Positions 1 to 7,748 of a DNA stretch of 15,652 nt are shown here, piece after piece (position 1 is the stretch's first letter; every line of letters starts with the position of its first letter). The position numbers and the translations under genes are program-made. Origin of the DNA: Xanthobacteraceae bacterium (GTDB taxonomy: Bacteria > Pseudomonadota > Alphaproteobacteria > Rhizobiales > Xanthobacteraceae). The DNA lies in the NCBI GenBank assembly GCA_030037185.1, contig JASHRR010001283.1:1-15652 (forward strand), read 5' to 3'. The notes beneath the pieces were generated by a model that saw nothing but the letters and a program-made list of their open reading frames with translations, made no database searches and was not told the DNA's origin.

Positions 1-386
1 TCATAGTCGGCGATGTCGCGTGATACAATGATCAGGTCATTCACTAGCGCCGTGGCCGCGATGATGAGGTCAGGTTGCGAGAAGGTATGACCAACTTTGC
101 GTCCCTCTTCGACCAGAAGCCGCCACTTGAGCATCACGTCTTCGGTGATCGGCAGCATACGCTGCTCGAACATCGGCCGCACTTTGTGCGCGAGCCAATC
201 CGCGAGTTCAGCTCGTCGCGTCGGGTCATCGAGAAGCTCGATGCCGAATCTTATCTCGGCTAAGGTGACGATACTTATATAGAGCCGCTCAAGCGGCTGC
301 GCTGCGATGAACGCGAGAACCTTGGGCTCTGGCCTTGGGCGCCGCAGTTCGGAAAGAATATTCGTGTCGAGCAAAAAGCCCGTCAC
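1..386 (-). CDS. vapC: PIN-domain ribonuclease toxin (VapC/FitB-like), partial, cut by left edge
   Basis: This is the toxin of a type II toxin-antitoxin pair; PIN-domain toxins are Mg2+-dependent endoribonucleases that usually cut tRNA or rRNA. The reading starts at GTG (386-384), and this GTG overlaps the antitoxin stop in a GTGA junction, which indicates translational coupling. The 128 residues in the window begin VTGFLLDTNILSELRRP. They keep the acidic residues expected of a PIN active site: D7 (LLDTN), E44 (TLAEIRFG), D106 (SQPDLIIAATA) and D124 (SRDIADY). No frame break is seen. FitB-like toxins are about 140 residues long, so only the last dozen or so should be missing beyond position 1. 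An ATG at 396-394 in another frame gives no PIN domain and was rejected. The family assignment is strong; the RNA target cannot be read from the sequence. Confidence 0.93.
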   Translation of the reverse strand, partial: MTGFLLDTNILSELRRPRPEPKVLAFIAAQPLERLYISIVTLAEIRFGIELLDDPTRRAELADWLAHKVRPMFEQRMLPITEDVMLKWRLLVEEGRKVGHTFSQPDLIIAATALVNDLIIVSRDIADY

Positions 387-712
387 AGAGAGACATCACG
401 TACCGGCATGCGGACGCGTCCCGGCTCGATTTCAATCTCGCGATGCGGCGACGCCTGCATGGCAGCGATCAACGCCTCCCCGGTCAGCTCGCCCTTGAGA
501 CGGCGAAATTCCTCAGCCGAAATCACGACCACTTCATCGCGGCCATGCACGGTGACGTGCTGTGGACCTTCGCTGCGCACGCGCCGCACCAGCTCGCTGA
601 AACGCGCCTTGGCGTCCTGCAACAGCCAATGGCCGATGCGACGCGGTGTCGTCCGGCGTCGCTGCGGGGGCCGCTTTGGTGACTTGGCGGACGATTTCAG
701 AGATCTAGTCAT
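383..712 (-). CDS. Phd/YefM-type antitoxin paired with the PIN toxin
   Basis: This protein of 109 residues should bind and neutralise the downstream PIN toxin and repress the shared promoter. Residues 29-75 carry the Phd/YefM signature: WLLQDAKARFSELVRRV followed by EGPQHVTVHGRDEVVVISAEEF. The C-terminal part, about 76-109, would be the toxin-binding tail. Residues 1-28 form a very basic extension (many K and R) that is longer than in usual relatives of about 85 residues. The ATG at 712 has no Shine-Dalgarno sequence upstream and no better GTG, TTG or ATG start follows in the basic stretch. The start is nevertheless plausible because a candidate promoter would give a leaderless mRNA beginning at or next to this ATG. 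The gene lies first in the operon and overlaps the toxin by 4 bp. Confidence 0.9.
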   Translation of the reverse strand: MTRSLKSSAKSPKRPPQRRRTTPRRIGHWLLQDAKARFSELVRRVRSEGPQHVTVHGRDEVVVISAEEFRRLKGELTGEALIAAMQASPHREIEIEPGRVRMPVRDVSL

Positions 713-723
713 GCTGACTAGAT
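703..723. promoter_or_regulatory. Perfect palindrome over the antitoxin start codon, likely autoregulatory operator
   Basis: The arms ATCTAGTCA (703-711) and TGACTAGAT (715-723) are perfect 9-bp inverted copies around a 3-bp spacer. The antitoxin ATG (712-710) sits inside, and the right arm overlaps the candidate -10 box. Type II antitoxins of this family bind such palindromes to repress their own operon. The palindrome is directly visible; its role as operator is inferred. Confidence 0.7.
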
Positions 724-749
724 TAGCACAGGCCGCCCACGAGATTCAA
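720..749 (-). promoter_or_regulatory. Candidate promoter of the toxin-antitoxin operon
   Basis: On the minus strand a -35-like TTGAAT (749-744) is followed after 18 bp by TAATCT (725-720), which is preceded by TGC (728-726) as in an extended -10. Seven bases separate TAATCT from the antitoxin ATG, so transcription would start at or next to the A of the start codon and the mRNA would be leaderless. Both boxes are imperfect matches. Confidence 0.45.
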
Positions 750-1170
750 GGCTCTGGCGAAGTCGCTTTAAGTGGCTGATGATAAATGGCAATTGCCACA
801 TATACATGGGGGCAGCGATACTCTACCCGGCGGAGATCACACCAGGCTGGAACCGGGTTTCTATTTTCAGGCGGCCCGCGCGATCGGGGTTGATCCCAAT
901 CAGCGAACCGCGGGAACGCCGGCCACTGGCAGCCCGCTGTGGGGGGCGTGCGTTGGGCCCTATCTGCACTTATCGGGATGGCCTTGCGAGCCCCAACTCG
1001 ATCACCACCAGACGGCCCTGGACCTGAACCAGCATGCGCAGCCGGACACATGCTCCTGGGCTTCGGCGGGCCGGGCGGGCCAACACGCCGCAGCGGCGGC
1101 CGGGGCTGCGGCGGCAGCAATTCTCATTTTGGCGAGGAGCGTGAGGAGCTCGACCCTGGGGTGTGACAGA
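750..1170. other. Gene-free stretch
   Basis: Several open frames cross this GC-rich stretch on both strands, but none has a ribosome binding site, a recognisable domain or normal codon use, and they contradict one another. Positions 884-916 loosely resemble 11882-11914 (see findings). It is probably decayed mobile DNA; I see no gene. Confidence 0.5.
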
Positions 1171-1220
1171 TTGAATCAGGCTGCACTGCACTTTGACAAT
1201 TCGGGGCGCGTCTGATTCAA
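1171..1220. repeat. Inverted repeat just upstream of the transposase remnant
   Basis: TTGAATCAG (1171-1179) and CTGATTCAA (1212-1220) are perfect 9-bp inverted copies 32 bp apart. A perfect -35-like TTGACA (1193-1198) lies between them without a good -10 box at the right distance. The pair ends 8 bp before the transposase remnant, so it may be an element end or an operator of the former transposase gene. Confidence 0.45.
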
Positions 1221-1227
1221 GCTCAGT

Positions 1228-1690
1228 GTGGACGGCCTGATATCGGCGCTGCGGGCGATCTGCGCGGGTTTGCTTGACAAGCGGCGCGGGAAGAATTGCC
1301 ATTACTCCATGGCCGACATCGCCCTGGCGGCGTTTTCGGTGTTTTTCATGCAGAGCCCGTCGTTTCTGGCCCACCAGCGGCAATGGGCGGACGGGGCTGG
1401 ACGGGGCGGGCTCGAACTGCCAGACGCTGTTCGGGATGACGGAGATTCCGAGCGACAACCATACTCGAGACATGTTGGATCCGGTTGACCCGGCGAGCTT
1501 CTATCCGCTGTAGCGGCGGGACGGCGCGCATCGCGCTCTGCCAGCCATCCGGGAGACTCTGTCGTCTGGCGACACATGCTGGATGAGTACGGCGCCGGGC
1601 CGTCGATGCAGATAGCGTGAAGTGCCCCGAGTGCTTTTGCTACGTGGAACCTCTTCCTACTATCACTGGTCGCTTCGGCGCGCCGTATTG
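1228..1690 (+). pseudogene. Frameshifted DDE transposase remnant (possibly ISNCY-type)
   Basis: From GTG at 1228 one frame reads VDGLISALRAICAGLLDKRR and then SMADIALAAFSVFFMQSPSF up to about 1380. The match then moves to another frame, which reads NCQTLFGMTEIPSDNHTRDM and LDPVDPASFYPL and ends at a stop at 1511-1513. The pattern (GLxDxRRGKN, then FFMQSPSFLAHQR, then FGMxxIPSDNxxRDMLD) is what I remember from the N-terminal third of a group of DDE transposases in the ISNCY class; I am sure of 'transposase' but not of the family. Further scraps such as KCPECF near 1622 and YYHWSL near 1660 may be what is left of the next part. The catalytic domain is missing. The frame change and the loss of two thirds of the gene make it non-functional. 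Confidence 0.7.
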
Positions 1691-1834
1691 CAGCCGCAGC
1701 AGCAGAACGCGAGTTGCTGAAGGAAGCGAAGGGATTGAAATGGGCTTTACAAATCGGGCTAACCTATGATGTAATCGGTGTCGTAAACGCTTGGTTTTTT
1801 ACAGCTATCCGCTTGATAAGATTGATATGCAGCT
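1691..1834. other. Unassigned stretch before the tRNA-like junction
   Basis: One plus frame is open here (RIAAAAAERELLKEAKGLKW and on to a stop at 1833-1835), without start signals or a family I recognise. It may be the tail of a gene broken by earlier integration or decay. I see no promoter or RNA gene. Confidence 0.3.
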
Positions 1835-1881
1835 AGCTTCCCAAGCTGCATACGAGGGTTCGATTCCCTTCGCCCGCTCCA
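1835..1881 (+). tRNA. 3' part of tRNA-Gly(CCC): probable attachment-site remnant, not a whole tRNA
   Basis: The stretch reads as the anticodon loop TTCCCAA (1838-1844, anticodon CCC), the 3' anticodon strand GCTGC, a variable loop, the T arm GAGGG-TTCGATT-CCCTT, the 3' acceptor strand CGCCCGC, and TCCA ending at 1881. The acceptor 5' strand (expected GCGGGCG) and D arm are absent: bases before 1835 do not look like tRNA, and only three base pairs of the anticodon stem can form. A 3' tRNA fragment that keeps identity from the anticodon arm to CCA is the classic footprint of a tyrosine integrase that uses a tRNA gene as attB. A decayed integrase follows 36 bp away, converging on it. The tRNA identity rests on my knowledge of the tRNA-Gly(CCC) 3' half and was not computed. 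Confidence 0.8.
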
Positions 1882-1916
1882 GGACTTAGCCGATTTTCGG
1901 CGGTCGGTTTCGCGGG

Positions 1917-2925
1917 TCATTCTACGGGCTTTGTTTCCTCTTCGCCTCGTCCCGCCCGGTTGGCTTGCGCTATGCTCGTTGCGGCATTGCGGCCGACCTA
2001 CCCTCCTCCCACCCATTACCTCGGCGATGACGCGGACGGACAGGCCGCTAGAACCTGGTTGCAGCGGTGCCGCGCAAGTCGTGGAACTGAAGATCGCGGT
2101 CCTCCATGCCGGCGTCGATCTTCGCCCGGTTGAAGGCGCTGCCAAAGCTGTTCTCATGGCCGGCACCGGTCGATAGCCGTTGACCGCTTCGGGATGCCGT
2201 CCAGAACACGCCTCAAGGCATCGTAAGAGGGATAAACGGCGGTGCCGACTCTTGCCGGTCGTCAGGGTGATGGCATCGGCGGCAACGTGAGACCAGGACA
2301 ACCACAGAAGGTCACCTCACCGCAGTCCCGTATGCGCTGCCAGATCGGCCGCCTGCGTTATCTCGACCGCGCATGTCTGCTTGATGTGGGCGATGTCGGC
2401 GTCGGTCCAGATGATCTCGGATCGGTCGCCACGATACAATTGCTTGATGCCTTCGCATGGATTGCTGGCGATCCTACCAAGCGGATCAACAGCATGGGAC
2501 AGTACCCGCGATAGCACCTGCATCCCATAGTCTGCCGTCCGTGGCTTGTCGGCCCATTGATTGCGCCAGCGGCGAATGACAGCCGGATGTTCTCGCCGAT
2601 CGAACTGCGCGACGCGGAGGTCGCCCAAGTAGTCGGCAATCTGATCTAGCCACCGGCTCCAATTGCGCTTCGTGGAATCTGCGAGCTTCTTGTAATCGGC
2701 ACTTCCTCGGACTTTCACCGAGCGAGCGTTGCGTGGCGACAAGGCACGAGTGTTAGCGAGCCGGCCCGGACGGTGATGGAAGACGGGGGCGTGCGCGCCG
2801 CTGTTACGTTCGCCGCACGCGCCTAGCGGCGCGGTTGCTGACGATAGCGAGAATCCTGTCGCGTATCGTGTTGAAGAAGTTGGTAGGATGCCGCAGGCGG
2901 AGGAAGCGTTGTCGACCCCGCTCAA
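1917..2925 (-). pseudogene. Tyrosine site-specific integrase, pseudogene
   Basis: The minus strand carries pieces of a tyrosine recombinase in order, broken by several lesions. About 2319-2720 gives the core-binding part (LADSTKRNWSRWLDQIADYL ... NPCEGIKQLYRGDRSEIIW) up to AADLAAHTGLR. An in-frame TGA (2317-2319) stands where the second arginine of the usual TGLRRGD would be; reading continues as GDLLWLSWSHVAADAITLTT. Near 2235-2245 the frame shifts (SYDALRRVLDGIPKRSTA). Further on, ENSFGSAFNRAKIDAG and the catalytic HxxR box HDLRGTAATRF (His at 2083-2081) end at TAG (2050-2048). The last part, VRVIAEVMG, is again displaced, and the likely C-terminus TKPVE stops at 1917. The N-terminus beyond about 2720 is not recognisable. 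The gene is dead but still points at its tRNA-Gly target. Confidence 0.85.
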
Positions 2926-3136
2926 ACCGCGGCGCGCATTGGCCGTCGATTCATCTGCCCCTGCGACAAATTGTCAGGCGAGATTGATTCTGCCAGCTGG
3001 GTCGGCTGTCGCTCTTTCGTCGAAAAACAAGCGGTCTCGCCTGGTGGCTCAAACGCCTGCGTCCCGGCACGGAACCCTGTACTTTGTCCGAGAGTCTTAT
3101 ACTATAGTGCCCTAGGCTATTCCGCACCCCTTTTCC
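2926..3136. other. Upstream region of the czcBA-like operon
   Basis: No gene is recognisable here. An AT-rich core at 3098-3108 contains TATACT (3098-3103) and the overlapping TATAGT (3103-3108), with the palindrome ACTATAGT at 3101-3108. These are good -10 candidates for the downstream operon. No convincing -35 box is present at 16-18 bp, and I see no classic long MerR- or ArsR-type metal operator. Confidence 0.35.
3098..3108 (+). promoter_or_regulatory. Candidate -10 region of the adaptor-RND operon
   Basis: TATACT and TATAGT overlap here, 30-40 bp before the annotated adaptor ATG. A weak -35 element leaves open whether an activator is needed. It is low-confidence and based only on box similarity. 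Confidence 0.3.
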
Positions 3137-4471
3137 ATGTCCTATGCAAACGCCCCGATTGCCTGTCGCGCCATGAACAGCCGCCTGCGCGGCGGCGGGG
3201 GCGCGCAAGTGAGGTCGGCCGTGACCGGCCGGCTAGCTGTCGCGATCCTCGGCGCCGGCTGCGGGATCATTGGCGCGAGCTTGATTCCCCAGATTCCGCA
3301 GGCCGTTCGCTACACGCTCGAATTGGCCACTGGTGCAGAAGGAGGACCTGCGGTCGAAGCAGGTGGTGGCGAGAAAGCCAAATCGAAAGGCGACTCTGGC
3401 ATTGGCGAAGAGCGCGCGACCATCAGTTTGACGGACGAGCAGATCGAGACGTCCGGCATCGGGCTTGCCACCGTGCAGGATGGTACGCTTGTTCGGCGCA
3501 TCGTGGTGCCGGGCACCATCGTGCCGGACGCCGACCGGATCGCCCGGGTATCGGTCAAGCTATCAGCAATCGTTGCAGAACTGCGCAAGAAGCTCGGTGA
3601 CACTGTCGACAAAGGCGAAGTTATCGCGGTGCTCGAAAGCCGCGAGGTCGCCGACGCCAAGAGTGAATACCTCGCGGCCCGCCTCAACGACAATCTGCAG
3701 AGAAACCTGTACGAACGGGACAAGGTTCTGTGGGACCGCCACGTCATCGCCGAGCAGATCGTGCTGAGATCCCAGGGCGCCGCCGCTCAGGCAAAGACGA
3801 ATTTGGACATTGCCCGGCAAAAGTTGCTCGCCCTGGGCGTGACGGAAAACGAGCTTGCGGCGCTCCCCGACGAGCCGGAAACCGGCTTGCGTCGACAGGA
3901 AGTTCGCGCGCCGATATCAGGACGTGTGGTCGATCGCAAGGTGGACCTCGGCGCCGCGGTCGGACGCGACAATCTGGAGACCGAGCTGTTCACCGTGGCC
4001 GACCTCGACCGTGTGTGGGTCGAACTCGCGGTCGGTCCGACCGACCTTCCGAGGGTCGCCGAGGGGCAGACTGTGTCGATCGCCGCCCATGGGCTTGCAA
4101 AGCGCGCCGTCGGCAAGATCATCTTCGTCGGTCCGATAGTTGACAAGGAGACCCATTCGGCGCGCGTGGTGGCGGAGATCGCCAATCCTGACGGCAACTG
4201 GCGGCCCGGCTCGCTGGTCCAGGCTGCGATAGCGATCGGACAGCGCTCCGCCGCGCTGGCGGTGCCGGCGAGCGCCGTCCAGACCATCGGTAAGACGCGG
4301 GTTGTGTTCGTTCGCACGCAAGACGGCTTCGAAAGGCGTGCAGTTACGCTCGGTCACGGCGACGACCGGCTGTTCGAGATCCTGTCGGGCGTTCGCGCGG
4401 GCGAGACAATCGCGGTCGGCAACACGTTCGTCATCAAGGCCGAGCTCCTCAAGTCGGTGGCTGAGGATTGA
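3137..4471 (+). CDS. czcB: CzcB-like periplasmic adaptor (membrane fusion protein) of a metal RND pump
   Basis: This 444-residue protein would link the inner-membrane RND pump to an outer-membrane channel and may hand metal to the pump. An N-terminal membrane anchor (about 31-50, TGRLAVAILGAGCGIIGASL) is followed by a Gly/Lys-rich linker to about 90. The first lipoyl half is at about 138-168 (VKLSAIVAELRKKLGDTVDK), the alpha-helical hairpin at about 170-240, and the second lipoyl half at about 255-280 (EVRAPISGRVVDRKVDLGAA). The beta-barrel lies at about 283-370 and the membrane-proximal domain at about 375-440. Length and order fit the CzcB family. The start is uncertain: no clear Shine-Dalgarno precedes ATG 3137; ATG 3173 and GTG 3209 (after a GGCGGGGG stretch) remain possible and keep the anchor. 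Its stop lies 7 bp before the pump gene, so the two are co-transcribed. No czcC-like gene precedes it. The substrate metal is inferred from the partner pump. Confidence 0.88.
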   Translation: MSYANAPIACRAMNSRLRGGGGAQVRSAVTGRLAVAILGAGCGIIGASLIPQIPQAVRYTLELATGAEGGPAVEAGGGEKAKSKGDSGIGEERATISLTDEQIETSGIGLATVQDGTLVRRIVVPGTIVPDADRIARVSVKLSAIVAELRKKLGDTVDKGEVIAVLESREVADAKSEYLAARLNDNLQRNLYERDKVLWDRHVIAEQIVLRSQGAAAQAKTNLDIARQKLLALGVTENELAALPDEPETGLRRQEVRAPISGRVVDRKVDLGAAVGRDNLETELFTVADLDRVWVELAVGPTDLPRVAEGQTVSIAAHGLAKRAVGKIIFVGPIVDKETHSARVVAEIANPDGNWRPGSLVQAAIAIGQRSAALAVPASAVQTIGKTRVVFVRTQDGFERRAVTLGHGDDRLFEILSGVRAGETIAVGNTFVIKAELLKSVAED

Positions 4472-4478
4472 CGGCGCC

Positions 4479-7400
4479 ATGATCAGCAGGCTTCTTTCGT
4501 TTTCCGTCGAGGCCCGTTGGCTCATTGCCTTCTTTGCCGCCGTCGTTGCTGCTTACGGCTCGTACGAACTGACGCGTTTGCCGCTCGATGCGCTCCCCGA
4601 CATCACCAACAAACAGGTGATGATCAACTATGCGGCGCCGGCGCTCGGCCCGGAGGATGTGGAAAAGCGCATCACCTTCCCGATCGAAGCGGCAATTTCG
4701 GGTCTCGCCGGCATCGAAAGCACGCGGTCCTTCTCGCGCAACGGTTATGGGCAGGTGACGGCGATCTTCCGAGAAGACGCCAATCTGTATTTCATGCGCC
4801 AGCAGGTTGCCGAAAGGCTCGCCCAGGCCAAGCCCAATCTGCCTCCGGGTGTCGAACCACAGCTCGGACCGGTATCCACGGGCCTCGGCGAGATTTTTAT
4901 GTACAGCGTCGAATACACCAGAACCGGCGAAGGCGGCGCGAGCGTCGCTGACGGCGAACCCGGCTGGCAGAGCGACGGCTCGTATCTGGCCGATGACGGC
5001 GAACGCCTGAGCGATGATGTCGCGCGACTGGCCTATCTCAGGACAGTCCAAGATTGGATTCTAAAACCGCAGCTAAAGACGGTTCCCGGCGTCGCCGACA
5101 TCGACTCGCTCGGCGGCTATGAAAAGCAATACGTAGTTGAGCCGGATCCTGCCGAACTGGTGCACTACGAACTTTCCTATTCGGACATCGCCAAAGCATT
5201 GCAAGCTGCCAATCTCGCAGTCGGGGCAAACTACGTTCAGCGAGGTGGTGAAGCCTACCTCCTGCGCGCGGATGCCCGTATCAAGTCCATCGACGAGATC
5301 GGCCACGCGGTGATAGCCACGCGACGCAGCGTTCCGGTTACGATTAATGACGTGGCGAAGGTGCGGATTGGCGGCCAATTCCGCACCGGTGCCGCGAGCA
5401 AGAATGGCCGCGAGGTCGTGATCGGCACCGCGTTGATGCTGACGGGAGAAAACAGCCGGACGGTGGCCACCGCGGTTCGCGCAAAGTTTCTGGAAATCCG
5501 GAACCATCTGCCCTCCGGCATCGTCGCCAACGTGCTGCTCGATCGCTCGCAGCTCGTCAATGCGACCATCACGACCGTCGTCGAGAACCTTGCGATTGGC
5601 GCGCTCCTCGTCATCGCCACGTTGTTCCTTCTCCTCGGCAATGCCCGCGCCGCCATCATCGCGACGCTGATCATTCCTTTGTCGTTCGTGATGGCCGCGA
5701 CCGGAATGAATGCTTTGGGGGTGCCGGCAAATCTAATGAGCCTCGGGGCTCTCGATTTTGGTCTGATCATCGATGGCGCCATCATTATTGTGGAGAACAC
5801 GCTGCGGCGCATTGCCGAGCGGCAGAAGCTTCTCGGAAGACCGGTTCGCGGTGATGAGCGGGTTGCCCAAGCGCTGAAAGCATCAGAGGAAATGGTGCGC
5901 CCGACGGTGTATGGGCAGATTGTCATCTTCCTTGTGTTCGTGCCCTGCCTCTCGTTTCAGGGCGTGGAAGGAAAGATGTTCTCGCCGATGGTCATCACGC
6001 TGATGCTGGCCCTTGCCTCTGCATTCTTGCTGTCGGTGACGGTCGTTCCGGCAATGGCGGCGATTCTCTTTCGCGGCAGAGTCGCAGAAAGCGAGGTCGC
6101 GGCGATTCGTGCAGCCAAGCGTCTGTACGCGCCGGCCCTGCGAATGGCCCTTGCTCATCCCCGGGCGGTGATCGCCACCGGAACTCTCATCTTCGCTGCC
6201 GCAGTCGTCATATTCGGTTCTCTGGGCCGTGTTTTCATCCCAACCCTTGACGAAATCAACGTTGATTTGGCCTCGGTGCGGATTCCCTCGATTTCAATGG
6301 AGCAGTCGAAGGACATCGACTTCAAGGTCGAACGTGCCCTCCTTACGCTTCCCGAAGTCAATCTGGTGTTCTCAAAAGCCGGGACGGCAAACTTGGTGTT
6401 CGATGCCATGCCGTCCAACAACTCCGACAATTATGTGATGCTGAAACCCAAAGACCAGTGGCCGCCTGGGGTTCGCACAAAAGACGACGTCGAGAAGCGC
6501 ATTGCCGAGGTCACGGCGCCGATCGTCGGCAATTTCTACGAAATGACCCAACCGATTCAGATGCGGTTTAACGAGCTGCTCAGCGGCGCGCGCAGCGAGG
6601 TGGCGGTTGCGATCTATGGCGACGATCTCGATCTGATGGGCATGACCGCAAGACAGGTCGCAGCCGTGCTTGCAAAAATCCGGGGTGCCGCCGATCTGCG
6701 TATTGCTCAGACTGAAGGGTTCCCGAGCCTTGATGTCGAATTCGACCGCAATAGCATCGCGCGTTACGGGCTGACCATGGAGGATGTCGCTGATACCGTG
6801 GCGGCGGCGCTCGGCGGGCGCCCGGCCGGACTCCTCTTCAACGGCGACCGCCGTTACCAGATCGTTGTGCGCGTGCCGGACGCCGAGCGCAATGACCTCG
6901 AAGCATTGGGTGCGCTGCCCGTTATGTTACCCGAGACCAGCGGCTCCCACCGTCAATTCTTGCCTTTGCGCGAGCTGGCGAGACTCGAGTTCTCGGAAGG
7001 ATTGAACGAGATAAGCCGGGATAACGGCAAACGGCGCCTCTTCGTGGAGGCCAATGTGCGCGGTCGCGATATCGGTTCCTTCGTGGACGAGGCCCAATCG
7101 GCAATCGCCCGGGACGTGCAGATCCCACCCGGCTCGTGGCTCGAATGGGGCGGCCAATTCAAAAATCTTCAGCGGGCGGTGCGACGGCTGGAGTTGGTTG
7201 TTCCCATTTGCATGGTGTTGATTGCCGGCGCTCTGTTCATGGCGCTCGGCAGCCTGTTGCTGACTTTGACGGTCTTTACGGCGGTGCCTCTCGCAATGGC
7301 GGGCGGCGTTTTTGCCATCGCGCTGCGCGGAATCCCATTTTCTGTCTCTGCCGCGGTGGGTTTCATCGCGGTTTCCGGCGTCGCCGTTCTTAATGGGCTT

Positions 7401-7748
7401 GTCCTCATAGCGTCCATTCGGCGCCGATTGGAACTCGGTGACGATGTTTTTGGCGCGATCTTTGACGGTGCACTCGAACGGGTCCGGCCGGTATTAATGA
7501 CGGCTCTCGTTGCCTCACTTGGCTTTGTGCCAATGGCAATCGCCACCGGTACGGGAGCCGAGGTTCAAAGACCGCTCGCCACTGTGGTGATCGGCGGGCT
7601 TATCACGTCAACGGCGCTGACCCTGTTCTTGCTACCCGCTGTTTGCGCACTTGTATTACGCCGGTCCGAAGCAGGGCGAGACGACCGCTCCGCTGAAGAT
7701 AAATCGACATCCCTGGCGCGGAAAACAGATTTGCGGGCCGCCGAATAG
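4479..7748 (+). CDS. czcA: CzcA-like heavy-metal efflux RND pump (HME-RND)
   Basis: This proton-driven inner-membrane pump of 1089 residues should expel divalent metal such as Co2+, Zn2+ or Cd2+. It starts MISRLLSFSVEARWLIAFFA, with TM1 at about 14-31. The TM4 signature DFGLIIDGAIIIVEN covers residues 426-440; D426, D432 and E439 have the same spacing as the essential D402, D408 and E415 of Cupriavidus CzcA. The family motif QPIQMRFNELLSGARSEVAV, C-terminal periplasmic domains and a final block of membrane helices follow. The first periplasmic lobe carries the acidic insertion GEPGWQSDGSYL (159-170) seen in many CzcA proteins. A GAGGA 11 bp before the ATG can serve as ribosome binding site. 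An open frame extends upstream to 4302, but that part overlaps the adaptor and lacks RND homology. No frame break is seen, so it is probably functional. Confidence 0.92.
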   Translation: MISRLLSFSVEARWLIAFFAAVVAAYGSYELTRLPLDALPDITNKQVMINYAAPALGPEDVEKRITFPIEAAISGLAGIESTRSFSRNGYGQVTAIFREDANLYFMRQQVAERLAQAKPNLPPGVEPQLGPVSTGLGEIFMYSVEYTRTGEGGASVADGEPGWQSDGSYLADDGERLSDDVARLAYLRTVQDWILKPQLKTVPGVADIDSLGGYEKQYVVEPDPAELVHYELSYSDIAKALQAANLAVGANYVQRGGEAYLLRADARIKSIDEIGHAVIATRRSVPVTINDVAKVRIGGQFRTGAASKNGREVVIGTALMLTGENSRTVATAVRAKFLEIRNHLPSGIVANVLLDRSQLVNATITTVVENLAIGALLVIATLFLLLGNARAAIIATLIIPLSFVMAATGMNALGVPANLMSLGALDFGLIIDGAIIIVENTLRRIAERQKLLGRPVRGDERVAQALKASEEMVRPTVYGQIVIFLVFVPCLSFQGVEGKMFSPMVITLMLALASAFLLSVTVVPAMAAILFRGRVAESEVAAIRAAKRLYAPALRMALAHPRAVIATGTLIFAAAVVIFGSLGRVFIPTLDEINVDLASVRIPSISMEQSKDIDFKVERALLTLPEVNLVFSKAGTANLVFDAMPSNNSDNYVMLKPKDQWPPGVRTKDDVEKRIAEVTAPIVGNFYEMTQPIQMRFNELLSGARSEVAVAIYGDDLDLMGMTARQVAAVLAKIRGAADLRIAQTEGFPSLDVEFDRNSIARYGLTMEDVADTVAAALGGRPAGLLFNGDRRYQIVVRVPDAERNDLEALGALPVMLPETSGSHRQFLPLRELARLEFSEGLNEISRDNGKRRLFVEANVRGRDIGSFVDEAQSAIARDVQIPPGSWLEWGGQFKNLQRAVRRLELVVPICMVLIAGALFMALGSLLLTLTVFTAVPLAMAGGVFAIALRGIPFSVSAAVGFIAVSGVAVLNGLVLIASIRRRLELGDDVFGAIFDGALERVRPVLMTALVASLGFVPMAIATGTGAEVQRPLATVVIGGLITSTALTLFLLPAVCALVLRRSEAGRDDRSAEDKSTSLARKTDLRAAE

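Noticed and set aside
772..1215. Plus-strand frame of 147 codons
   Set aside because: It has low-complexity Ala-rich composition, no ribosome site and no family; competing frames on both strands are equally open.
1759..2301. Long minus-strand open frame of 180 codons
   Set aside because: It runs antisense through the tRNA-Gly fragment (giving the well-known artefact peptide SGRRESNPR) and crosses shifted integrase pieces, so it is not a gene.
4302..4478. Upstream extension of the RND pump frame
   Set aside because: It overlaps the adaptor gene in another frame and has Ser/Arg-rich composition without RND homology; MISRLL at 4479 is the family start.
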